From positions 678,001 through 742,000 of the forward strand of contig NZ_CP007202.1 in NCBI RefSeq assembly GCF_000941055.1: DNA of 64,000 nt, given 5' to 3'. The notes beneath the pieces were generated by a model. The model saw nothing but the letters and a program-made list of their open reading frames with translations. It was not told the DNA's origin and did not search any database. The number at the start of each line of letters is the position of its first letter. Within the stretch, counting starts at the first letter, position 1. The position numbers and the translations under genes are program-made. The DNA comes from Siansivirga zeaxanthinifaciens CC-SAMT-1 (GTDB taxonomy: Bacteria; Bacteroidota; Bacteroidia; Flavobacteriales; Flavobacteriaceae). Of this stretch, positions 8,511-16,322 are shown piece by piece.

Positions 8511-8572
8511 AAAATACCACATATATCAGTCAATATCAGCGATTTAAAACTTAAAAACAGGTGTTATATTTG
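8511..8572 (+). promoter_or_regulatory. Promoter of the third secreted-family gene
   Basis: AAAATACCACATATA starts at 8511, again 54 bases before the -7 box TATATTTG (8565-8572). The -7 box rules out the upstream in-frame TTG at 8575 as a start and supports the ATG at 8602. Confidence 0.7.
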
Positions 8573-8601
8573 TCTTGTTGAACGTTATAAAAACATATAT
8601 T

Positions 8602-9219
8602 ATGAAAAACGTAATTAAAAACACAAAAAAAGGAATCTTCATGGTAATCATGTTTGCTACCATGTTAAGTTTCGCAAATGAAGTTTCATTTTATTCTATT
8701 ACTAAAAATGGTAACGAAACTTCTTTAACATTAAACAATGTAAAAGCCGGTGACTTATTATCTATTTTAGATGACAAGGATGTTGTATTATATAAAGAAA
8801 TTATCCAGAACGACGGAAGCTATACGAAAGGTTTCGATTTAAGCACGCTGCCTGATGGATCTTATGCTTTCGAATTGAATAAAATGGTAGAGATAAAAAC
8901 AATACCTTTTACAATTTCTAACAACAACGTAACCATTAATAAAACAGCCGAAAAAACTATTTACAAGCCCATTACAAGAGTAAAAGGCAGTGTTGTATTA
9001 ATCTCTAGATTTTCGTTAGAAAAACAACCCTTAACCGTTGAAATTTATTATAGCGCAGACGACAGCGTTTATAATAATGCGGAATTAATTTACTCTGAAA
9101 AAATTAAAGACACTGAAAACTATAACAGAGTATTTAGATTGGCCGATGTAAATAAAGGTTCGTATCGCATTGTGTATAATACAGACGGGAGATCTTTCAC
9201 TGAAGAAATTAACAAATAA
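8602..9219 (+). CDS. Secreted tandem-family protein 3 (unknown function)
   Basis: This is the most divergent of the three paralogues, about 205 residues. It keeps a signal peptide (GIFMVIMFATMLSFANE), LTLNNVKAGDLLSILD, GSYTKGFDLSTLPDGSYAFEL, IKTIPFTISNN and a C-terminal GSYRIVYNTDGRSF. Unlike the other two it lacks the 76-bp repeat and has its own terminator. The start at 8602 is set by the -7 box at 8565-8572. The function is unknown. Confidence 0.85.
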   Translation: MKNVIKNTKKGIFMVIMFATMLSFANEVSFYSITKNGNETSLTLNNVKAGDLLSILDDKDVVLYKEIIQNDGSYTKGFDLSTLPDGSYAFELNKMVEIKTIPFTISNNNVTINKTAEKTIYKPITRVKGSVVLISRFSLEKQPLTVEIYYSADDSVYNNAELIYSEKIKDTENYNRVFRLADVNKGSYRIVYNTDGRSFTEEINK

Positions 9220-9242
9220 ACTATCAAACTAACACTTACTTT

Positions 9243-9284
9243 AAAAAAGCGACTCTAATTACAGAGTTGCTTTTTTTTTTTTGA
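9243..9284. terminator. Intrinsic terminator between convergent genes
   Basis: GCGACTCT and AGAGTTGC pair (one G-T wobble) and are followed by a long T run. It closes the secreted-protein cluster and faces the crotonase gene. Confidence 0.85.
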
Positions 9285-9294
9285 TATTTAGTCT

Positions 9295-10077
9295 TTATTC
9301 CCCAGGAAAATCTGCTTTTCTTTTTTGTAAAAAAGCAGTGGTACCTTCGGTAAAATCTTGGGTTTCGAAGCATTTTCCAAAAGCTTCAATTTCAAAATTA
9401 TAGCCATTAACACCATCTTTAAAATTAGCATTTACAGCTTTAATAGCTGCAGCGATGGCTACAGACGAATTTTGAGAAATTTTAGTTGCTAATTTTTCGC
9501 AAAATACCAGTAATTCCTCTTGAGTTGTTACATGGTTTACCAAGCCATAATTTAAAGCCTGTTGGGCGTCAATCATGTTGGCAGTCATTATAAGCTCCAT
9601 CGCCCGACCTTTGCCTATTAATTGGGGTAAACGTTGCGTGCCACCATAACCCGGAATAACACCCAGAGAAACCTCTGGAAGCCCCATTTTGGCATTGGTA
9701 CTAGCAACTCTAAAATGGCAGGCCATGGCCAATTCGAGTCCGCCGCCTAAAGCAAAACCATTAATAGCAGCAATGACAGGTGTTGACAGGTTTTCAATAA
9801 AATCGTATAAAATATCATGCCCTTTGGCCGATAAACGGGTTCCTTGCTCTACATTGAAATTTGCAAACTCGCTAATATCGGCACCAGCAACAAAAGCCTT
9901 TTCCCCACTTCCGGTTAAAATAATAACCTTACAGGTTTTGCTTTTACTTGCCTCACTAATGGCACGATGCAATTCTTCAATGGTTTGAATATTTAAAGCA
10001 TTTAACTTGCTTGGCCTGTTTACAGTAATTGTTGTAATACCATTAATTTCTTCTGAAATAATATTCTCGTAAGACAT
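9295..10077 (-). CDS. Enoyl-CoA hydratase/isomerase (crotonase family)
   Basis: The 260-residue protein has the crotonase signature: the oxyanion-hole segment AFVAGADISEF near residue 65, INGFALGGGLELAMACH with a catalytic glutamate, and LPEVSLGVIPGYGGTQRL with the second glutamate. Both glutamates present argue for true hydratase activity on short-chain enoyl-CoA, as in beta-oxidation or butanoate metabolism. The ATG giving MSYENIIS (10077) is preferred over the longer frame starting at 10116. It is downstream of and codirectional with a sensor kinase gene. Confidence 0.93.
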   Translation of the reverse strand: MSYENIISEEINGITTITVNRPSKLNALNIQTIEELHRAISEASKSKTCKVIILTGSGEKAFVAGADISEFANFNVEQGTRLSAKGHDILYDFIENLSTPVIAAINGFALGGGLELAMACHFRVASTNAKMGLPEVSLGVIPGYGGTQRLPQLIGKGRAMELIMTANMIDAQQALNYGLVNHVTTQEELLVFCEKLATKISQNSSVAIAAAIKAVNANFKDGVNGYNFEIEAFGKCFETQDFTEGTTAFLQKRKADFPGE

Positions 10078-10123
10078 ATTTAAGGGTTTTTTTTGATGAT
10101 TAAAAAGAACGAACAAAAATTAG

Positions 10124-11581
10124 TTATTCCTTTGGAAAAGAGACTTTAAAAACCGTACCCATATCTTTTTCGGTACTAAATGTTATGGTGCCTTTATAGG
10201 TCTCTACAATATTTTTTACCATGGCTAATCCCAGTCCCATACCACTGGTTTTGGTTGTAAATTTAGGTTCGAAAACTTTCTCTGTATTTTCCTCTAAGAT
10301 ACCAGAACCGTTATCGGCAATGGTAATTACAACCGTATTATTGGTTTCTGAAACATTTACAACAATTTTAGGAACGCGATCTGCAGGAATGGCTTGAATA
10401 CCGTTTTTTACCAAATTGGTAACAACGCGTATAAGCTGTGTTCTATCAAACTTAGCAATAATTTCTTCGGAATTGGAATTAAAGACGATATAATCTTCAT
10501 TAAATATATCGAGTGCTAATTTTGTAATTTTTACAACATCGAGGGTTTCATTTTGTTGCGCAGGCATTTTTGCAAAATTAGAAAATGCCGATGCTATAGA
10601 ACTCATGGTGTCTATTTGCTGAATGAGCGTGTTGGTATATTCATCTAACTTAGAATGTATATTTTCGTCGTTAGGGTTGAATTTTCTTTGAAAATTTTGC
10701 ACCGTTAAGCGCATGGGCGTTAATGGGTTTTTAATTTCATGGGCGACTTGTTTTGCCATTTCTCTCCAGGCCTGTTCGCGCTCGCTTTTTGCTAATTGTA
10801 TAGCACTTTCCTCCAGCTCGTCTATCATGCTATTATAGGAGTTTACCAAGGTGTAAATTTCTTCGCTAGTATCGTTTATTACAATTTTTTCGTTGCGCCG
10901 TTCTAATCGTGTGGTATTAATTTTATCGCTAATCGCTTTTAAAGATTTTGTAATGTATTTCGATAGCAAAAAGGCAATAACAATAGCCATAAGCAACACC
11001 AATAAAAATGCAAAAGCGATACGCTTTAAAAACTCTAAAAGTTCGTTGGTTAAAAAGTCGTCTTTTTCTAAATAGGGCAAATTTAAAATGGCAATGGCTT
11101 TCGATTTTTGGTCTCGCAAATAGGTGTAAGACGACTGGAAGGCTTCGCCGTTTTCAATATGTTTATCGACATACATATGCTCGGCAGTATTGGATATGGC
11201 ATTTAAAACCTCGGCAGGTAAACAGGCATCGGCAGCAAAATTTTGTAAACCTGCTTTAGAGGATACTAACAAGCCGCCTTCTAAATCGTATAAATTAATT
11301 TGTAATTTATGTATATCGGCAATATTGTAAATTTCTTCTTTAAAAATTAATGGAATATTTTCGGTTTTAACTTCCCAGGTGTTTTGTCGGCCATTTAACA
11401 CCCGTTTTAAATGGGTTTGTATATTTTCTTCTTTACGCTGTAAACGGCCCTCGTGGTAATCTTTACTTTGCTCTTTGTATTGGTATATTGCTACTGCAGA
11501 AATAAGTATAGAGGCCAATAATACAAGAAATATCATGGCAAAAAAGATGCGCGACCGAAGGGATAACTTTTTTAATTTCAT
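10124..11581 (-). CDS. Membrane sensor histidine kinase (NtrY-like)
   Basis: There is a transmembrane segment near residues 13-30, a periplasmic sensor stretch of about 150 residues, a second membrane segment around 185-205, a HAMP-like region, then HisKA with the phosphoacceptor in VAHEIKNPLTPMRL and an HATPase with N box (VTNLVKNGIQAI), G1 (DNGSGI) and G2 (GMGLGLAMV). NtrY-type kinases have this HEIKNPLTPM form. No response regulator is adjacent, so it is an orphan here. The start MKLKKLSLRS (11581) is preferred to the upstream frame. Confidence 0.92.
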   Translation of the reverse strand: MKLKKLSLRSRIFFAMIFLVLLASILISAVAIYQYKEQSKDYHEGRLQRKEENIQTHLKRVLNGRQNTWEVKTENIPLIFKEEIYNIADIHKLQINLYDLEGGLLVSSKAGLQNFAADACLPAEVLNAISNTAEHMYVDKHIENGEAFQSSYTYLRDQKSKAIAILNLPYLEKDDFLTNELLEFLKRIAFAFLLVLLMAIVIAFLLSKYITKSLKAISDKINTTRLERRNEKIVINDTSEEIYTLVNSYNSMIDELEESAIQLAKSEREQAWREMAKQVAHEIKNPLTPMRLTVQNFQRKFNPNDENIHSKLDEYTNTLIQQIDTMSSIASAFSNFAKMPAQQNETLDVVKITKLALDIFNEDYIVFNSNSEEIIAKFDRTQLIRVVTNLVKNGIQAIPADRVPKIVVNVSETNNTVVITIADNGSGILEENTEKVFEPKFTTKTSGMGLGLAMVKNIVETYKGTITFSTEKDMGTVFKVSFPKE

Positions 11582-11661
11582 TTGAAATATTAATGCATTT
11601 AAATATAGCAATAATTACACCAAAGGTTAAAAATTAAGTTTGAAACTTGTTGTTAGCTGGT

Positions 11662-11748
11662 GGTTTGCGTTAGGGATTGCAGCGGCATCCTTTTTTGAGG
11701 CACGATAAAAAAAGATATAGCGGAAAGCCCGACCCTTGGGTAACGCCC
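11662..11748 (-). repeat. Dispersed intergenic element, copy 1
   Basis: Read on the minus strand it starts GGGCGTTACCC, continues GGGTCGGGCTTTCCGCT and ends ATCCCTAACGCAAACC. The ends contain GCGTTA and TAACGC, an inverted pair. It is clearly related to 55760-55846 and more distantly to 22795-22934. It is richer in GC than its surroundings and carries no gene. It fills the gap between the kinase gene and hemJ. Confidence 0.75.
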
Positions 11749-11754
11749 AAATAA

Positions 11755-12303
11755 TTAAGCGTCTGGATTTTTTTCGCGTATGTTTTTATATACTTTAAAT
11801 CCTAGCATAATTAAAATGCCTAGCACAAAAATGCCAACAATACCCCAAACCCAATTAATGGCGCTTTTTAAAATAACCAAAAATACAACGGCAAATAGTA
11901 TAAATGTGGCGCCTTCGTTCCAGATTCGCATAAAACTGGACGATTTTTTTACAACATCGTTTTGTAGTTGCTTGTAATATTGGTGTGTTTTTAAGTGGTA
12001 TATGTAAAGCAAAACTACAAAGCCTAGTTTAACATGCATCCAGGGCATTTTAAGCCAAAAGGGTTGTAAAATAAGCAACCAAACGGCGAAAATAGTGGCT
12101 AAAATTGCAGATGGCCAGGTGATAATAAACCACAATCGTTTGGCCATAAGCTTTAATTGTTTTCCTAAAATTTCTTTTTCGGGCGATGGTTTATGAAAGG
12201 CTTCTATTTGATATACAAACAAACGCGGAATATAAAATAAGCCTGCAAACCAGGTGATTACGAAAATAAGATGAAAGGATTTTATGTAGTTATAATATTC
12301 CAT
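11755..12303 (-). CDS. hemJ: Protoporphyrinogen IX oxidase HemJ
   Basis: This 182-residue integral membrane protein of four or five helices matches the UPF0093/HemJ family: SFHLIFVITWFAGLFYIPRL at the N-terminus with the conserved histidine, and WMHVKLGFVVLLYIYH further on. HemJ oxidises protoporphyrinogen IX to protoporphyrin IX, the step before ferrochelatase. It lies next to a MATE exporter and hemH on the same strand, which fits the role. No HemG or HemY gene is seen here. Confidence 0.9.
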   Translation of the reverse strand: MEYYNYIKSFHLIFVITWFAGLFYIPRLFVYQIEAFHKPSPEKEILGKQLKLMAKRLWFIITWPSAILATIFAVWLLILQPFWLKMPWMHVKLGFVVLLYIYHLKTHQYYKQLQNDVVKKSSSFMRIWNEGATFILFAVVFLVILKSAINWVWGIVGIFVLGILIMLGFKVYKNIREKNPDA

Positions 12304-12306
12304 GGG

Positions 12307-13674
12307 TTATGAAATTGAATCTATTACGGGTTCCTGCTTTAAGGTTTTTACGATTTCGCGATTTAAAAAATAGGCGGTTAATAGGGTTGAAAGCACATCG
12401 GATATTGGAAACGACATCCAAACACCCATTTCGCCGTAATATATTGGTAAAATAAAAATAAGCGGAATAAAGAAAAAGCCTTGACGCGATAAGGTTAGTA
12501 ATAATGCGGGTTTAGCCTTTCCAATGGCTTGAAAATAGGCGGCTCCAATAAGTTGTACGGCAATAATTGGTGTGGCTGCAAATACCCATCGCATCGCATT
12601 TGGTGTTTGGCTTATAACTTCTAAATTGGTTGTAAACATTTTTGTTATGGCGCCTGGAAAAACCATAAGCACTATAAAAACCAACGTGGCTAAAATAGAG
12701 GCGTATTTTATGGCGGTGTTAATGGTTTCTCTAACCCTAGTATAATTTTGCGCACCATAATTAAAGCCGGCAATGGGCAAAAAGCCTTGTGTAACGCCCA
12801 ACACGGGAAACATAGCAAACATGAGCATTCTACCAACTATGGCGTACGATGTTACCGAGGTTTCACCGCCTAAATCGTACAAAATATTATTCATGAGTAG
12901 ATAGGTAATACTTACTACGGCTTGTCTGGATAGGGTTACAAAACCTAGGGAAGCTATTTCTTTTACAATGGGGAAATTTAAACCGAAATGGGAAAAATTA
13001 ATTTTTAATTCGGAGTGTTTTGATATGAAAAACCAAAGAATAAAAATAAAACAAAGTCCGTAAGAAATGGTGGTAGCCCATGCGGCACCTTCCATTCCGA
13101 AATCTAGCAGATTAATAAATATATAATCTAAAATAAGATTGGATACCGAAGGAATCATCATGGCATACATGGCAAATTTTGGCTTGCCTTCTGCCCTAAT
13201 AACCGTATTTCCCATCATGCTTAATGCCAGAATAGGCACCCCATAAAGCACAATTCTATAATAAATTTTAGCGGGTTCGAATATGGCGCCTTTACCTCCA
13301 AAGGCAGGAATAATGGCATCGATATACCACAAACCTAAAATAACCAAGGTAATGGTTAATAAGAGGGTTAATGTAATTTGATTGCCAAAGGTTTTTAATG
13401 CTTTAATAGCATCGCTGGCACCCAAGGCTCTTGAAATTATAGAAGACCCACCTATTCCTATACTCATCCCTAGGGCGGCAATAAAAAACGACACAGGAAG
13501 TACAACATTAATAGCAGCAATGGCTGTAGAGCCTATCCAATGCCCCACAAAAATGGTATCTACCAGTATGTTTAAAGACATGACTAAAATACCAATAGAT
13601 GCAGGCACGGCTTGCTTTATTAATAAAGCCCCTATGGGTTGAGAGCCTAAATCTTGTGCTGATGTTTTAGACAT
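12307..13674 (-). CDS. MATE family efflux transporter
   Basis: The 455-residue protein has about twelve hydrophobic helices in two related halves and starts with the GALLIKQAVPASIGILVMSL pattern of MATE exporters. These use a Na+ or H+ gradient to expel organic cations. Its start overlaps the hemH stop by 8 bases, and hemJ follows after 3 bases, so the three are cotranscribed. Export of a porphyrin intermediate is a tempting but unproven idea. Confidence 0.9.
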   Translation of the reverse strand: MSKTSAQDLGSQPIGALLIKQAVPASIGILVMSLNILVDTIFVGHWIGSTAIAAINVVLPVSFFIAALGMSIGIGGSSIISRALGASDAIKALKTFGNQITLTLLLTITLVILGLWYIDAIIPAFGGKGAIFEPAKIYYRIVLYGVPILALSMMGNTVIRAEGKPKFAMYAMMIPSVSNLILDYIFINLLDFGMEGAAWATTISYGLCFIFILWFFISKHSELKINFSHFGLNFPIVKEIASLGFVTLSRQAVVSITYLLMNNILYDLGGETSVTSYAIVGRMLMFAMFPVLGVTQGFLPIAGFNYGAQNYTRVRETINTAIKYASILATLVFIVLMVFPGAITKMFTTNLEVISQTPNAMRWVFAATPIIAVQLIGAAYFQAIGKAKPALLLTLSRQGFFFIPLIFILPIYYGEMGVWMSFPISDVLSTLLTAYFLNREIVKTLKQEPVIDSIS

Positions 13675-14707
13675 TATACGTTTCTAGTTTGGCTGTTTGC
13701 CATGTTTTTACCCATTTTGCCAGTAACGCTACCCATGGGTCACTGTCGTTTAAGCATGGAATGGTTGTAAATGTTTTTCCTCCCATTTCATGGAAAATTT
13801 CTTCTCCTTCCATGGCTATTTCTTCCAGTGTTTCAAGGCAATCGCTCACAAAGGCTGGTGTAACAATGGCCATATTTTTAATGCCTTGTTTCCCTAAGCG
13901 TTCGATAGTTCTGTCTGTGTAAGGTTGCAACCACGGGTCGAATCCTAATCGCGATTGAAAAGATGTTGAATAGGTACCTGGTTTTAATTGAAGGGCTTCG
14001 CCAACCAATCGAGTAACTTCTAAACATTGGTGACGGTAACAAAACTCGTGGGCTTTACTTGGTGTTATGCAACAACTGCCATCTATTTTACAATGCGATT
14101 TTGTGATGTCGCTCTTTCTAATATGGCGTTCTGGCACCCCATGATAAGAAAACAATAAATGCTCGTAGTTAGTGCCTTCTAGATGCGAATTTATAGCATT
14201 TGCAAGTACCTCGATGTAATCGGGTTTGTTATAAAACGCCGGAACCGATTCTATGGTTATATTCGGAAAAAACTCTGCGCGTAACTTTTCGGCTAAAACG
14301 GTGATAGTTTCTGTGGTTGCCATAGCAAACTGAGGATACAATGGAAATAACAACACCTCATCGACACCTTTATCAACCAATTCCTGAAGTCCTTTTTTAA
14401 TTGTCATACTTCCATAACGCATGGCTAAAGCCACTGGAATATCAACCTGTTGTTGTAATTTCTTTTGTAGTCTTTCTGAAAGCACAATTAATGGCGAACC
14501 TTCGTCCCACCATATTTTTTTGTAAGCAGCAGCCGATTGTTTAGGACGTGTATTTAAGATAATGCCTTTTACCAAAGCGGTTCGAGCCAGTTCTGGAATG
14601 TCTATAACACGCTCGTCCATTAAAAATTCGCCTAAATATTTTTTTACATCTTTGGGATCTGGACTATCTGGAGAGCCAAGATTTACTAATAAGATTCCTT
14701 TTTTCAT
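13667..14707 (-). CDS. hemH: Ferrochelatase
   Basis: HemH inserts Fe2+ into protoporphyrin IX. The N-terminus reads GILLVNLGSPDSP, and the active-site histidine is in LFSYHGVPERHIRKSD. Five cysteines follow closely (SHC, GSCC, EFC, HQC), a cluster found in many Bacteroidota ferrochelatases and possibly metal binding. PAFVSDCLETLEEI carries the conserved second-site glutamates. The ATG at 14707 (MKKGILL) is preferred to a TTG 15 bases upstream. The gene leads the hemH-MATE-hemJ unit. Confidence 0.96.
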   Translation of the reverse strand: MKKGILLVNLGSPDSPDPKDVKKYLGEFLMDERVIDIPELARTALVKGIILNTRPKQSAAAYKKIWWDEGSPLIVLSERLQKKLQQQVDIPVALAMRYGSMTIKKGLQELVDKGVDEVLLFPLYPQFAMATTETITVLAEKLRAEFFPNITIESVPAFYNKPDYIEVLANAINSHLEGTNYEHLLFSYHGVPERHIRKSDITKSHCKIDGSCCITPSKAHEFCYRHQCLEVTRLVGEALQLKPGTYSTSFQSRLGFDPWLQPYTDRTIERLGKQGIKNMAIVTPAFVSDCLETLEEIAMEGEEIFHEMGGKTFTTIPCLNDSDPWVALLAKWVKTWQTAKLETYNV

Positions 14708-14781
14708 TTTTTTAATTGCCAAAATAACAACATCTAATAAACGTTTTCGATGTCTTAGTATTTTTCTTTTTTATAGCTTAA

Positions 14782-14973
14782 TTATTTATTCTGATTATCT
14801 TTTAATTCGGTGGTTTTGTTTTCTGCCTTTTGATGGTGGTAAAGCTTAGGTCGTTCTTCGTTATAGTTGCAATCTTGAAAAATACCACAAGACACATTGG
14901 TACGCGCTAACGATTTTGAGTGGGTTCCTAATCCTTTTGATAATGCTTCAATTTCGGGACTTAAATATTTCAT
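14782..14973 (-). CDS. Small hypothetical protein
   Basis: A 63-residue frame (MKYLSPEIEALSKGLG...) lies between the truncated ThuA gene and hemH on the same strand. It has two cysteines (SCGIFQDC) and a polar lysine/asparagine-rich tail. There is no signal peptide or membrane segment. I do not recognise it, and it may be a real small protein or an incidental frame. Confidence 0.45.
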   Translation of the reverse strand: MKYLSPEIEALSKGLGTHSKSLARTNVSCGIFQDCNYNEERPKLYHHQKAENKTTELKDNQNK

Positions 14974-14988
14974 TTGCTCGTTTTTTAA

Positions 14989-15228
14989 TTAATGATACAT
15001 ACGATGTAAAATAACACCGAAAAGATGTTGTTTAAAATCTTGCTCTGTTTGAATAACTTCAAAGTTATTTTGATAGCCCAGTGTTTCTATAGTTTTTATA
15101 GCATTTTCTATTGATTGATATTTATATCTTGCCGATTTTGTAAAAACCAATAGCTTGTCTTTAGAAAAACCCATATTAACAGAAAATAATATCAAGAAAA
15201 CAGAAAGAAACACCAATATATTTTTCAT
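14989..15228 (-). pseudogene. Truncated ThuA-like protein
   Basis: The 79-residue product begins with a signal peptide (KNILVFLSVFLILFSVNMGFS) and then DKLLVFTKSARYKYQSIENA, which matches the first strand and helix of the ThuA fold (trehalose-utilisation-like, glutamine-amidotransferase-like). Full ThuA domains are over 200 residues. Here the match ends after about 50 residues of the mature part with an unrelated tail (GVILHRMYH). It starts 5 bases beyond the AraC stop. It is most likely a 3'-deleted gene. Confidence 0.65.
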
Positions 15229-15233
15229 AAAAA

Positions 15234-16133
15234 TTAATTTAAAGACATAATATATTTTTTAGGCGTTGTGCCATATTTCTTTTTAAATGCAGCAATAAAA
15301 TGACTGGCTGTACTGTAACCAACTTTTAAACCCACTTCGTTTACATTGTCATCGCCAGACTCCAACAACTTACGTGCAACTTCCATTTTATAATCGAACA
15401 AAAAACTAAATACCGAATCGCCATAAATTTGTTTAAAACCTTCTTTTAGCTTTTTTAAACTTAAGCCAATTTCGTCGGCAAGTTCCTGTAACGTTGGTGG
15501 TTCTGCCATTCGGGTTACAATAATATCTTTCGCCTTTCTAATTTTTATAACATTGGTTTCATCAACTAAAAAAGGGCACTGCTCTATGTTTGCATCTTCG
15601 CTTCTGTTAAAATACAAACTTAAAAGTTCGTAAGCCTTGCCTTTAAAGTATAATTTTTTAATAGATTGATTTAAACTGTAATTTATTAACTGATTTAAAA
15701 CGATAGCCATAGAGGGCGAAATAGCGCCGTCCTTATAGTATTTTTTATCTCTGTTATCGGCATTTAAAAACGAAATATAATCTGCTTCTTGCGAAAACAA
15801 CCCATGAAATTTTTTAATAGATATTAAAACAGAAACCATCCAAGAGTTTGGTTCTACCATTAAATGAATGGGTAAATCGCGTTGCGGATTATAAAGTAAT
15901 AATGAGTTTTCTTCTAGAATATTTAAAGTATATCGACCCTCATTAAAAATAAACTTACTAGCACCTTTTAAACAGAAATGAAATTGAATGTAATCACTAT
16001 CTATATATCTTTCAATACTTTGAGCGATACTTTTATCATTTTTAAAAGCAAAAACTAAAAAGCCATCATCGACTTCTGTCTCATCAAAAGTACTTTTAGC
16101 GACATTTTTAAAATCTATTTCTTGTGCACTCAT
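15234..16133 (-). CDS. AraC family regulator divergent from hemA
   Basis: The start MSAQEIDFKN (16133) is chosen; upstream codons are unlikely to be translated. The first 190 residues form a ligand or oligomerisation domain, and the last 100 carry two helix-turn-helix motifs (TLQELADEIGLSLKKLKEGF and NEVGLKVGYSTASHF). It is divergent from hemA with a 190-base shared regulatory region that contains nested palindromes, so it is the prime candidate regulator of the haem genes. Its effector is unknown. Confidence 0.9.
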   Translation of the reverse strand: MSAQEIDFKNVAKSTFDETEVDDGFLVFAFKNDKSIAQSIERYIDSDYIQFHFCLKGASKFIFNEGRYTLNILEENSLLLYNPQRDLPIHLMVEPNSWMVSVLISIKKFHGLFSQEADYISFLNADNRDKKYYKDGAISPSMAIVLNQLINYSLNQSIKKLYFKGKAYELLSLYFNRSEDANIEQCPFLVDETNVIKIRKAKDIIVTRMAEPPTLQELADEIGLSLKKLKEGFKQIYGDSVFSFLFDYKMEVARKLLESGDDNVNEVGLKVGYSTASHFIAAFKKKYGTTPKKYIMSLN

Positions 16134-16226
16134 AATTACTTTATTTAGATTAGTTCTAAATAAACAGGCGCAAAAACCCCTGTTTATATACAAAAGTATG
16201 ATATTTATCAGATATTAATTAAAAAC

Positions 16227-16270
16227 AACGCTAAAAAACCACAAGCGATACTAAAAGTTCTTTTAGCGTT
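16227..16270. promoter_or_regulatory. Nested palindromic operator candidate upstream of hemA
   Basis: AACGCTAAAA (16227-16236) and TTTTAGCGTT (16261-16270) are a perfect 10-base inverted repeat. Inside, CTAAAAG-TT-CTTTTAG (16251-16266) is a perfect 7-base palindrome sharing the right arm. The motif CTAAAA thus occurs in two direct and one inverted copies. It lies 22 bases upstream of the hemA -7 box, where an activator would sit. Confidence 0.65.
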
Positions 16271-16292
16271 ATTTTTTTAATAGCTATCAAAC

Positions 16293-16300
16293 TACATTTG
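16293..16300 (+). promoter_or_regulatory. hemA -7 box
   Basis: TACATTTG matches the Bacteroidota consensus TAnnTTTG and lies 22 bases before the hemA ATG. No good TTTG -33 element is present at the expected distance, consistent with an activator-dependent promoter. Confidence 0.65.
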
Positions 16301-16322
16301 CGTACTATTTTCAGGTATTAGC

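Noticed and set aside
11612-11754. tRNA or other structured RNA in GC-rich intergenic gaps
   Set aside because: No cloverleaf or CCA end is present; the sequence matches the dispersed element instead.
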